A DNA stretch of 64,000 nucleotides from Hoyosella altamirensis (GTDB lineage Bacteria; Actinomycetota; Actinomycetes; Mycobacteriales; Mycobacteriaceae), in the NCBI RefSeq assembly GCF_014191505.1, contig NZ_JACHWS010000004.1, positions 184,654-248,653 on the forward strand, in the 5' to 3' direction. Each line of letters starts with the position of its first letter. Position 1 is the first letter of the stretch. A model generated the notes under the pieces. The model saw only the letters and a list, made by a program, of their open reading frames with translations, was not told the DNA's origin and searched no databases. Of the stretch, positions 42,143 through 54,900 are shown piece by piece. A program made the translations under genes and the position numbers.

Positions 42143-42595
42143 CTACGGCGGCCTGAGAATAATCCGGTCTCTGTTGCTGGGGTCAACCCGCACCGGGATC
42201 GTCTCCCCGGGCGCATACAGCTTCTCCTCGCCCTCAGCGATGTCGGTGACGAGGGTGCCGCTGTAAGGCTCCATCCCCGGGATGGTGATGTCGAGCGTGA
42301 GGGCAGTGGGACTGGTGCCGAAATGGTGTTTTGTTTCGACGGCGCGGACTCCAGCGACGGTCGCCCAGCCTTCGAGGCCTTCGTGCATGATCCTGCGATC
42401 GCGTCGCGTCGGGCGCTGCGCCCACGCCATGCCCGCACCGAGTGCCACCGCATACGCAGCGATCAGTCCGCCCATTTGCCAGCCCACGGTCTCCTCAGGC
42501 GAGCGTGGCGCGATGTGGGTAATCCACACGACCAGGATGACGACGTAGACCGCGGTGATTGATAAGACTGTGTGGGTTATGCGCGTATGGTTCAT
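42143..42595 (-). CDS. Small membrane protein with two helices and a soluble beta-rich domain
   Basis: This 150-residue protein has two membrane segments (LSITAVYVVILVVWITHI about 11-28; MGGLIAAYAVALGAGMAWA about 41-59). A soluble C-terminal domain (GWATVAGVRAVETKHHFGTS through VRVDPSNRDRIILRPP) resembles DUF3592-type domains, which often end with a VDP.N....L motif. No function is known. It is convergent with pyrE and divergent from the NRPS gene. Confidence 0.72.
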   Translation of the reverse strand: MNHTRITHTVLSITAVYVVILVVWITHIAPRSPEETVGWQMGGLIAAYAVALGAGMAWAQRPTRRDRRIMHEGLEGWATVAGVRAVETKHHFGTSPTALTLDITIPGMEPYSGTLVTDIAEGEEKLYAPGETIPVRVDPSNRDRIILRPP

Positions 42596-42978
42596 TGGCG
42601 CCTCCGGGCCCTCACTAGCAAGATTAGTCCGAAATTACTGGGATAAGCATCACAGGATGCCAACCAGGAAGGTGGGTGCGACGAACGTCCAGTAGGTTCC
42701 TCAGGGCAGAGCGTGCCGTGTTGGGAGGTGTGCTGACAGGCGAGTAGCCTGTATCCGCTGAGGTGGCGGCGGTAACACGGTGAGCGAAAGCAGCGATTTA
42801 TTCAGAGGGCGGCACGAGTCACTATCCTGAGCGGGAGTGATACGCGCCCCCAGGGCGGAGAAGAGAGTTCGCAGTTGAGGTCCGCTTGGTGTGATGGACG
42901 GCAGGGAGTTGCAGTGGAGGGGGACGCTCTCTGCAAGATCATCAGTGCGTATAGCTCGGAGAACGGAGGGGGTCCTAG
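42596..42978. other. Intergenic region before the NRPS gene
   Basis: No gene is supported in these 383 bp. CACTATCCT near 42820-42828 could hold a -10, and GGAGGGGGTCC ends just before the NRPS GTG. I see no clear iron box (DtxR/IdeR type), no MbtH-like gene and no recognisable riboswitch. Confidence 0.4.
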
Positions 42979-45900
42979 GTGAGTGTCGGCGACACGCCGC
43001 AGCACGATCAGGAATCGTGGCTTGCGAGACACGCGCGCGCCTCCGAGCCTTTCCCGCTCTCACAGGCTCAGTACGGAATGTGGTTTGCGCAGCAATTGGA
43101 GCCCGAGGTTCCAGTAAGCATCGCGCAATACATCGAGTTGCGCGGCGACCTTGACCCCGACTTGCTTGACCTCTCGATTGACCGCGCGCGGTGCGAGATT
43201 GGCTCAGGCGCGCTGCGGATACTCCAGCAAGACGGTGAACCACTGCAGATGGTCGCCCTCGGCCCCGAAAAGCACATCGAGCGCTACGACTTCCGGAGTC
43301 ATCCCGACCCCATCTCGGCAGCTTTCGAATGGATGCACGCCGAGTACTCCACGCCCATAGACCTGCTACGTGACCGAATCGGAATCAGCGCTCTGCTCCA
43401 GGTCGGCGACGAGCACTACCTCTGGTACGGCCGCATTCACCACGTCGCGCTCGACGGCTATGCCGCTACGCGGTGGGTCACGCGTGCCGCGGAACTTTAT
43501 ACCTGCGCGAAGGAGGGCCGCGATCCAGCGCCAGCTCCGTTCGCGGACCTATACAGCCTCTACGAGGCGGACGTGAACTACCGGTCTTCAGCGCGCTACG
43601 CGGCTGACCGGGATTTCTGGCTCGACCGGCTGCAGGGTCGTGACGTCGTCTCAAGTCTCGTTGACGGAACTGCGCAAGCATTGCCGCGGACCAAGCTCGA
43701 GACTGCGGCACTCTCGCCACAAGCAGCTGAGCGGCTCGAGAACTCCGATCAAGAATTCGGCGTGTCCGCCGCTGCCGTGCTCGTGGGTGCATTCGCGGTC
43801 TACCTGTCCCGGATGACGGGGGAGGAAGACGTCACGGTCAGTTCACCGATGCTGGGCCGCGTCAACAAGCAACAGCGTGATTCCGGTGGAACCTTCGCGA
43901 ACACATTCCCGCTGCGTGTTTCCGTGCACCCTGAAGACTCGATAAAGAGCCTGCTGCAGTCGGTGCATACCGAGCAGCTTGGAACGCTGCGTCACCAGCG
44001 GTTCAGCGTAGAAGAGATTCGGCATGAAATCGGCCTCGGAGATTCGCCCCGCCGGCTTCTCGGCCCCATCGTCAATCCGATGCTGTTCGAGCAGAACATC
44101 GTTCTTGGCGACATCGTTGGTGAATTCACTATCCTCACCTCTGGGCCAGTCGAAGATCTCCTGGTCAACATCTATCCGCGCGGCAATCCAGTGCGCACGC
44201 ACGTGGACTTCCGTGCGAACCCCAACCTCTACGGCGATGACCTGCTGCGCGAACATCACCAGCGTTTCATGGCGTTCCTCGAGGAATTTCTGTCCGCAGA
44301 CGTGAGCGCGGCGCTGGACACTGTTCATGCCGAGACTGTCGCCATGGGCGTGGAACGCTATCGTGCCCGGGTGCGCCGGGAGTTCTGGCGTGAGGCGCTA
44401 GCTGGCCTTCCGAACTCCCTCGAGTTGCCTGGCCTGACAACCCGGACGAACGGTCGGCGCGGCGCGCTTATCGAAACGTCCCTCGCGCTGCCCCAGGGAA
44501 TCCGCTCCGGGGTTGCGCGTGTCGCTCAGCAGTCCGGTGCTCAGCCACTAGCAGTTCTGGGCGCGATCACCTCATCTGTCCTTGCCCGTCTCAGCTCGTC
44601 AAGCGACATCGCGGTTGGTGTCCCGGTCGCAGGACCAGAAGGCGAGTTTTCTGCGGTTGTGCTCCGCGCGGGAATCGATCTGGCGGAATCCGTCAGCTCC
44701 CTTGCCGCCAGGGTTCAGGAGAGTTCCACTGAAATCGCGACACGTGCGCTCGGGGGCTCGCTGAAGGACATCGCTGGCGTGATCGACGGTGACGGTGGTT
44801 CGGACCGGAAAGCGCCGTGCCACGCGGTTATCGCCGCCGTAGATGAGGTCCTGGTCACTGACAACGGCAACGTGACGGACCGCGTCGTTGGCGCCTCTCT
44901 GGGGCCTGATTTTGATGCGTGTGACCTGCAGTTCATATTTTCTCTCACGGGCGAGAACCCAGAGCTTACGGTCCGCTACGCGGATGATGTTGCCTCCGCT
45001 GAAACTGCATCACTGATCGGCAAACGACTGGTGCAGCTGTTCGTCCGCGCGATCGAAACTCCTGATCAGCCGGTCGGTGATCTCGATATGCTGACAGCAG
45101 CGGAGGAAGTGTCCCTTCTGCCGGTGAGCGGCCCGGAGTCGGCAACCACCTTGCCATTGCCCCACGTATTCGCCCGCTCGGCATCAGCGAACCCGGATGG
45201 AATCGCCATCATCGTCGGTGACCGCCAGCTCACCTACCGTGAACTTGATCAGCTGTCCAGCCGCCTCGCGCGTCACCTGATCGATCGTACTGGCGCCCGG
45301 CCGGAGCAACTTGTCGCGATGGGTGTCGCGAGGTCACTCGAATCCATCCTCGCAACCTGGGCTATCGCGAAGACTGGTGCGGGATTCGTGCCGGTCGATC
45401 CGAACTATCCGCGCGACCGGGTCGAGCACATGATCGAGGATTCAGGGTCAGTGGTCGGCCTCACTGTGCGTGACCAGCGCCATCTGCTTCCGGACACGAT
45501 CCAGTGGATCGTGATCGACGATCCCGCCACCGAGAAACTGACCGCGGAGTACTCCGCTGAGCCTCTCACTGACGCGGACCGTCTCGCGCCGCTGCGACTC
45601 GACAATATTGCGTACGTCATCTACACCTCAGGGTCGACGGGCAAACCAAAGGGCGTGTCTGTTGCACACCACGGACTCGAGAGCTTCGCAGCGGAGCAGC
45701 GCGACGCCTACGCCGTTACGGCCGCTTCCCGGGTTATGGCTTTCTCCTCACCGAGCTTTGACGCTTCAATGCTCGAGATGCTCTTCAGCCTCGGCAATAG
45801 CGCCACGATGGTGATCGTGCCCCCCACTGTCTTCGGCGGCGACGATCTCCGCACGATCCTGCATGACCATCACGTGACCCACGCATTCATCACCCCAATG

Positions 45901-48900
45901 GCGCTGGCTTCCGTGAATCCGGAAGGCCTGGACGACCTTCAGCGGATCGCCGTCGGCGGTGAGGCACTGCCGCGCGAACTGCTGACAAAATGGGCCCCCG
46001 GCCGCACGTTCCACAACATCTACGGTCCCACGGAAACCACGATCGTCACGGCCATCAGCGAACCACTGGTGCCAGGCGATCCGATTTCCATCGGGGGACC
46101 GATCCGCGGCACACGAATGGTCATCCTCGATACGCGACTGCAACCCGTTCCCATGGGTGTCGCTGGAGAGCTGTACATAACTGGGCTGGGCTTGGCCCGT
46201 GGCTATCACGATCGCGCTGCCTTGACCGCTTCCCGGTTTGTGGCAGATCCGTACGGTCCGAGCGGATCTCGGATTTACCGCACGGGTGACCTCGCGCGCT
46301 GGGCGCACGCGCCCAGGTCCGGAAACCTGACCATCGAGTATGTCGGTCGCTCCGATTTCCAGGTCAAGGTCCGTGGTTTCCGCATCGAGCTCGGCGAGAT
46401 CGACTCGCTACTCGAGACGCACCCCTCTGTCAGCATCGCAGCGACGCTCGGCCGGTCCGGGCCGAGTGGCGACACCGTGCTGGTGTCGTACGTGAAGTTC
46501 AAGCCGGGCAAAGACGTTGAGGTTTCGGCACTCACTCGCCACCTCGAGGAGTTCTTGCCGTCCTACATGGTTCCATCAGCGATCGTGGTTCTCGACGAGA
46601 TCCCACTCAATCCGGTTGGCAAGCTGGACCGTAATGCACTCCCGGATCCAGACTTCGGCACCGGTACGCGAGGCAAATTCCGAGCGCCGACGAATCCTGT
46701 TGAAGAGATCGTCGTCCAGGTCTTCACTGAGATCCTGTCCATCGACACGCTCGGTGTTGATGACAGCTTCTTTGACGCCGGCGGCAACTCACTGATCGCA
46801 ACCCGCGCCGTCGCGCGGATCAATGCGGCGCTGCAAAGCGAAATAACCGTTCGCGATCTGTTCGAGGCACCCACCGCCAGTGCGCTGGCAGTGCGCGTTG
46901 AGCAACACGGTTCCGCGCAGCGCGTGGCGCTCGTTCCGTGGGAACGCCCTTCTCGGATTCCGCTTTCGCTCGCGCAGCAGCGCATCTGGTTTATCAACCA
47001 GTTCGACACCGCTTCCCCCGCGTACAACGTCCCAATGTCGGTCAGACTGCAAGGGACAGTGGACGTCGGCGCCCTCCAAATCGCGCTGAGCGATGTTGTG
47101 GAGCGCCATGAGGCGCTGCGTACTGTCTTCCCGACGTCCGAGGATGGGCCGCATCAAGTTATCCTTCCCCTCGCAGACGCCGTTCCGGATCTGACCCCCC
47201 TGCCGGTGGCATCCGAAGATGAACTTGCTGCTGAAGTCGCTGAATTCGCGGCTCAGGGATTCGACGTCACCAGGGATCTGCCTCTGCGGGCGCGGCTCTT
47301 CCAGCGCTCAACTGGCGATCACACGCTGGTACTCGTGGTGCACCACATCTGTGCCGATGGTTTCTCACTCCAGCCGCTCGCCCGCGACGTTGTCGTTGCG
47401 TACACGAGCAGGATCAGCGGCGGCGCTCCCGACTGGGCGCCACTGGCCGTCCAGTACGCGGATTACGCACTTTGGCAGCGCGCACTCCTCGGATCCGATG
47501 ACGATCCGGAAAGCATTGCTGCTCAGCAACTTGAGTACTGGGAGGAAGTGCTTTCCGGCCTTCCCGATGTTCTCGAACTCCCGCTGGATCACCCGCGTCC
47601 AGCTGTGCAATCACTAAGCGGCCGGGAACATACGTTTACTGTTCCGGCGTACTTGCACCACCAGTTGCTCGATGTTGCGCATGCGACCGGGTCAACTCTG
47701 TTCATGGTGATCCACTCGGCGCTGTCCGTGCTGCTGGCCAAGCTCTCGGGCTCCGAAGATATTTCGGTAGGGACGCCGATTGCTGGGCGCGGCGAGGCGG
47801 CACTCGACGATCTTGTCGGGATGTTCGTCAACACGCTCGTGCTGCGGACAGAGGTGCAGCCCGAGGTTGATTTCACCGGCTTGCTTGCCCAGGCCCGTGC
47901 CGTGGATATCGGGGCTTTCAGCCATTCGGATGTTCCATTCGAGCGTTTGGTCGACGCGTTGCAGCCGCACCGTTCCACCGCGCATCCGCCGCTTTTCCAG
48001 GTGATGCTCGAGTTCCAGAACCTTGGAGAAGTGCGTGTTGACCTGCCAGGTCTGCAGGTCGACGCGAAGCCGCTAGCAACCGATACCGCGAAGTTCGACC
48101 TCCAGGTCATCCTGACGGAGCAGTTCGATGAGGACGGCCGCCCGCGGGAAATGCAGGCTTCCGTCACCTATGCTTCGGACCTTTACGATCCGGCGACTAT
48201 CGAGCGCTTCAGCAACCAGTTCGTTCGTGTCCTCGAGCAAGTGAGTGCTGACCCAGCGGTTCGCATCGGTAACGTGAGCCTCCTCGATACCCAAGAACGT
48301 GAACAATTGGCCGCAGCGGGCAGCGGTGCGCCTGCGGATCTCCCCGAAGTCACTCTCGCGGACCTCTTTACTGCTCAGGCACAACGCACACCAGACGCGA
48401 TTGCGCTGGAGTTCGAAGGGGACATCCTCACCTACCGTGAGTTCGAAGCACGGAGCAGTCAACTTGCCCGCTACCTCATCGCACGCGGAGTAGGTCCGGA
48501 AACGACCGTTGCGCTGTCGATGCGCAGGTCGATCGACCTGTTGGTCGGCATGTATGCGGTCACTCTTGCGGGCGCTGCCTACGTTCCGGTCGACCCCGAT
48601 CACCCAGCGGACCGCAATGACTACGTGCTGAGCACGGCCGATCCGGTATGTGTCTTGGTCACGTCATATGACGACCTCGCTGTTGAGGTGACGGCCCCAG
48701 TTCTGGTGCTCGGCGAGATCAACCTGCAGCGATACTCCTCTAGCCCAGTAACCGAAACCGATCGGATCGTTCCACTTCGCCCTGACCACACGGCGTATGT
48801 GATCTTCACGTCCGGGTCAACAGGACGGCCGAAGGGTGTTGCCGTCACGCATCGCGCGATCGTTAACCGGCTCATCTGGATGCAGGCCGAATATCGCCTG

Positions 48901-51900
48901 AGCAATGATGACGTCGTTCTGCAGAAGACGCCGTACACGTTCGATGTGTCTGTGTGGGAGTTCTTCTGGCCGTTGCAGACCGGAGCGCGTCTCGTCATAG
49001 CAAGGCCCGATGGGCACCGAGACCCTGCTTACCTTGCCAGACTTATTCAGAACTCGCAGGTCAGCGTGCTGCACTTCGTGCCTTCCATGCTGGCGACATT
49101 CGCCGCAGCATTGGACCGCAGGCAAGCAAAAGCGCTGCAATCCCTGACGAAGGTGTTCTGCAGTGGCGAGGCGCTGCCGCCCGCTGTGGTGAACGATTTC
49201 CGTGCATTGACGAACGCCGAAGTCCACAACCTGTACGGCCCAACAGAAGCGGCCGTTGACGTCACCTACCACGAGTTCAGCGAAGCTGACACGGTGTCGG
49301 TGCCAATCGGGGCGCCGGTATGGAACACGCAGGTGTTCGTTCTTGATTCAGCGCTAAGGCCCGTGCCGATGGGAGTCCCGGGCGAGCTTTACCTCGCTGG
49401 AACTCAACTCGCCCGCGGGTACATCACACGAGGCGACCTGACCGCTGACCGCTTCGTCGCGAATCCGTTCGCGGAGTCCGGTGCGCGAATGTACCGCACT
49501 GGCGACCTCGTCCGATGGAGGGCTACGCCGAACGGTGGCCTCGAACTCGATTACATCGGTCGCACAGACTTCCAGGTCAAGCTGCGCGGCTTGCGGATTG
49601 AGCTGCCGGAAATCGAGTCCGTCCTCCTCGAACAGGCAGAGGTTACGCAGACTGCCGTCGTCGTCCACCAGGACAAGCACACCGGTGACCGTCTCATCGC
49701 GTACCTCGTGGGCGCCGCGGGCTCAGAACCTGATACGGATCAGCTCGCGAAGGCGGTGGCCGCAGCGCTGCCGAGTTACATGGTGCCCGCGCAGTTCGTG
49801 GTCCTCGATGAATTCCCCCTCGGCGCGACTGGGAAGCTCGACCGTAAGGCGCTCCCGGTTCCCGATCTCGTGTCGGTCAGTGGTGACTTTGTCGCCCCAC
49901 GTACCCCAGTTGAACAGATCATCGCGGAGATCTTCGCCGAACTGCTCGGAAATGAACGCGTAAGCGTCGACGACAGCTTCTTCGACCTCGGCGGTAACTC
50001 GCTGGTGGCAGCCCGGTTGGTCGCGCGGATCAACGCGGCACTCGGCACCGAAATTGGCGTGCGGGACCTCTTCGACGCCCCCTCCGTGGCGGCGCTCGCG
50101 CACCGCAGCGAAACCGCAAAAGGCCGTGCACGGCCACCCCTGACCGCGTCAGCCCGGCCGGAGATCGTGCCGGTATCTCTTGCGCAGCAACGCATGTGGT
50201 TTATTAACCAGTTCGATACCGCGTCGGCGGCGTATAACGTGCCGATGCCGATCCGGCTGACTGGTGCCGTCGATCGGGTCGCGCTAGAGCAGGCGTTGCG
50301 TGATGTCGTCGAGCGCCACGAATCGCTGCGCACGGTCTACCCGGCGACGCAGAATGGGCCCATCCAGGTGGTGGTGCCCACTGCTGAGGTGCTGATCGAC
50401 CTGACACCGCAGAAAGTGTCCGGGGAAGCCCGGCTGCGCGAAATGCTCGCAGAGTGCGCCTTCGCTGGTTTTGATGTCGCGACGGCAGTACCGCTGCGCG
50501 CCACGCTCTTTGAGCTTTCGCCCACTGATTTCGTCCTGCTCGTGGTGGCGCACCATATCGCGTCCGATGGATTTTCCCTTGCACCGTTAGCGCGGGATGT
50601 CGTCATCGCCTACACGTCACGAGCGAACGGGGCTGAGCCAGATTGGTCGCCCCTCCCTATTCAGTACGCCGACTACGCGCTGTGGCAGCGCGAACTACTC
50701 GGCGAGGAAGATGACCCGGACTCGCTGGCGCATGCCCAGCTCGAGTTCTGGCGGAACGCGCTCGCGGGCATACCCGAGGCCCTTGAGCTTCCTTCCGACC
50801 GCCCCCGTCCAGCCGTGCAATCGTTGCGCGGGGCTGTCGAAGAGTTCGCGATCAGTGCGGAACTTCACGGGCGGCTCTCCGACCTCGCACGGGCCAACAA
50901 CACCAGTGTGTTCATGGTCATGCATGCGTCTATCGCACTGCTATTGGCGCGGCTCACGGGCTCGACTGACATCCCTGTCGGAACACCCATCGCTGGCCGC
51001 GGCGAAGCAGATCTCGACGACCTCGTCGGCATGTTCGTCAACACGCTGGTGCTCCGCGCACAGGTGGACCCCGACAAGTCGTTCACGGATCTGCTGAACA
51101 ACGTCCGGTCTTTTGATCTTGTCGCGTTCGGACAGTCCGACTTGCCGTTCGAGCGATTGGTGGAAGTTCTCAATCCACAGCGCTCGCAGGCACATTCACC
51201 GCTGTTCCAGGTGATGCTCGAGTTCCAGAACAACGAGAAGCCGCGGCTCGAACTGCCGGGACTGACAGTTGAGCCACTCGACATCGATATCGACATAGCG
51301 AACTTTGATCTGCAGTTCGTGCTGTCAGAGATCAGCCGCGACGCCGAAACTGGCGGGATGGCAGCAGCAATCCGCTACGCTACTGACCTTTTCGACGGTC
51401 CGACGATCCGAACATTCATCAAGCGGTTCGTGCTGCTCCTTGAGGGTGTCGCGTCCCAGCCGGACATACCGGTAAGCCGGATCGGCATCATGGATGACGC
51501 GGAGCGAGCCGACATCACCTCGGTCAGCGGTGGTCCGGGAAATCGCCTGGAAGTCCTCCCAGACCTTTTGACGATGGGTATCCGCGACTACGACGCCCCC
51601 GCTGTGATCGATGGTGACAAGCAGCTCACCTACCGGGAACTGGACGAGCAGTCGAACAGAATCGCCCGACTTCTGATCGAAGAAGGCGTCGGCCCGGAGA
51701 AGTTCGTCGCGCTCGGCTTCTCCCGCTCGTTCGAATGGCTGATCTCGCTTTGGGCGGTAACGAAGGCAGGCGGAGCATTCGTTCCCGTTGACCCGACCTA
51801 TCCAACTGAGCGCATCGAGCACATGCTCAACGATTCCGGGGCGATCGTCGGGCTGAGCACCCAGGCACATTCGGAGACCCTGCCTCAACTGGTGCCGTGG

Positions 51901-54900
51901 AGATATCTCGACGCGCCTGAGTTCCGCGCACGCCTTCAGCAGGCATCCGCGGCGCCCGTCACGGATGCGGACCGGCTTGAAACGCTGCGGCTAGAGAACT
52001 CCGCGTACCTGATCTACACGTCGGGTTCCACCGGCAAACCGAAAGGTGTCGTTGTCCCCCATACGGGCCTCGACAACTTCACCCCGGCCATGGTGGCGCA
52101 CCCCTCAGTGACGAAGGACTCGCGTGTCCTTTCGTTCGCGTCACCGAGCTTCGACGCGTCGCTGCTCGAAGTGCTGATGGCGTTCGGGGCAGGAGCATCG
52201 ATCGTGCTCGTGCCGCCGGATGTGTACGGCGGCGACGAACTGACCGCGGTTATTCGTGACCACCGCGTCACCCATGGATTTATTACCCCGCTCGGCCTCG
52301 CCTCGGTTGATCGCGACCAAGTGGAGCATTTCCAGTTCGTCGTCGTTGGTGGCGAGGCGGTTCCGCCCGATGTGGTGGACCACTGGGCTGGCGGACGCCG
52401 CCTGTTCAACGGCTATGGACCGACAGAGACGACGATCGTCGCGACGATGAGCGACCCGATGACACCGGGCGAACCGGTGCGAATCGGAAAGTTGTTCAAC
52501 GGAGTCACCGCTGTCGTTCTCGACCAGCGCCTCCAGCCAGTTCCGAAGGGGATCTCCGGAGAGCTTTACATCTCGGGTCTAGGGCTTGCGCGCGGTTATC
52601 ACGACCGCTTCGGTTTGACGGCGAACCGATTCGTTGCCAACCCGTACGGTGAGCCAGGCGCGCGGATGTATCGCACCGGTGATGTCGTGCGGTGGTCTGA
52701 TGACTATCAGCTGGAATACCTCGGGCGTTCCGACTTCCAGGTGAAGGTGCGCGGTTTCCGTATCGAACTCGGCGAGATTGATGCCGCTCTGAACAGCCAT
52801 CCATCAATCGACTTCGCCGCGACTCTCGGGAAGACGGGCCCCTCCGGCGCGACCGTGCTCGTGTCCTATGTGCGCGAGGCACCGGGGCATGTCGCGAGCA
52901 CTAAAGAGCTGACCGACCATATTGCGGCCTTCCTGCCCGCGTACATGGTGCCTTCAGTCATCATGGTCATCGACGAGATCCCGCTAGCGGTCACCGGCAA
53001 ACTTGACCGCAATGCGCTGCCGGAGCCCGACTTCAGCTTCGCCGCATCCGAGTTCCGGGCGCCGTCGAACCCCGTTGAGGAGATCCTCGCGGGCATCTTT
53101 ACCGACGTGCTCGGCCTGACACGCATCAGTGTCGGTGAGAACTTCTTTGACGTTGGTGGCAACTCGCTTGTCGCGACGCGACTAGTCGCGCGAGCGAACG
53201 CGGCGTTCGGTTCACAAATCGGAGTCCGGGATCTGTTCGAAGCGCCCACGGTGGAGTCGCTCGCCGCTCGAATCGAGCAGTACGGGGCACGCGGGGCTGA
53301 CCGCCCAGAGCTTCGCGCACGGCCACAATCGGCACGGCCTGCGCGAATCCCGCTTTCACCTGCCCAGCAGCGCATGTGGTTCATCAACCAGTTCGATCCG
53401 GACTCGCCGGCGTACAACGTACCGATGGCGATCCGGCTTTCCGGCAGGCTGAACCTGGCTGCCCTAGAGAGCGCGATCAGCGACGTGCTGGACCGGCATG
53501 AGTCGCTGCGGACATTGTTCCCGGAAACACTCGATGGTCCTGTCCAGGTGATCCTTCCGGCCAGCGCGGTCAACTTCGACCTGACACCGGTCCCGGCCGA
53601 CGCGTCCGAGCTCATCGAGAGCATTCAGGACTTCGTGGCCGTTGGATTTGACGCGACGGCTGCGGTCCCGGTTCGTGCCCGCCTGCTTCGTTTGCACGAC
53701 CGCGAGCACGTGCTCGTTATCGTTGTGCATCACATTGCAGCTGACGGATTCTCGATGGCTCCGCTAGCGGCTGACGTCATGGTTGCGTACTCAGCGAGGC
53801 TGCTGGGGCAGGCGCCCGAGTGGGCTCCGCTTCCCGTGCAGTACGCGGATTTCGCACTCTGGCAGCGGGAGCTGCTCGGCGAGGAATCGGACCCGGAATC
53901 AGTCTCTGCGCGCCAGTTGGAGTATTGGAAAGCTACGCTGGCAGGCTTGCCAGACGTGGTCGACCTGCCTGCTGATCGACCACGTCCGGTCACGGCGTCG
54001 CAGCGCGGTGGCCTCGTGCGCTTCGGTGTCGACGCGGAGCTTCACCGTCAGCTCACTGTGCTTGCGCGTGAACTGAACTCGACGATGTTCATGGTGATGC
54101 ACGCCGCACTTGCGGTGCTCGTTTCTCGCCTGTCAGGTAAGGACGACATCGCTATCGGTACACCGATTGCGGGCCGCGGTGAGGCCGCGCTTGATCCAGT
54201 CGTGGGTATGTTCGTGAACACGCTTGTGTTGCGGACTGAGATCGACCAGGACGCGACCTTCGATGACATTCTTGCGGCGATCCGCGAAACTGACCTTGGG
54301 GCGTTCACGCACGCGGATATCGCCTTCGAACGTCTCGTCGAGGTCCTTCGCCCGGAGCGCTCGACGTCGCATGCGCCGCTTTTCCAGGTTCTTCTGGAAT
54401 TCCAGAACAACCCGGAGGCCTCGCTCGAATTGCCAGAACTGACGGTGAGCGCCGTCGAATTCGAGGATCACATCTCGAAGTTCGATCTTCAGCTGTCTGT
54501 GCGTGAGGAGCGGGACGGCTCGGGCAACCCCGCTGGCATTCACGTCGGTTTCGTTTACGCCACGGACCTTTTCGATGAAGCCACGGTCCGGACATTCGGG
54601 GACCGGTTCCTGCGCATTCTCCGCGCTGTAGCTGCGACACCCGTCATTCCAGTTGGTGACATCGCGCTGCTCTCCGAGGTGGAACAGCAACAGATGCTCA
54701 CCGCCTGGAACCACCCTGGCACGGAAGTGGAGCAAGCGACTCTTGCTGCGCGCTTCCGGGAGCGGGCGGCTGAGTTCGCCGACCGGCCGGCTGTCACATT
54801 CGCCGCAGCAGACGGCATGCGTACCCTGACGTACCGCGAGCTCGACGAGCGTTCGAATCGGCTTGCACGTCGTCTGATTGAGGCGGGGGCGGGCCCCGAA

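Noticed and set aside
42596-42978. Iron-regulated (IdeR/DtxR) box or riboswitch before the NRPS gene
   Set aside because: No 19-bp TTAGGTTAGGCTAACCTAA-like sequence or conserved riboswitch core could be found by eye, so a siderophore assignment is not supported.
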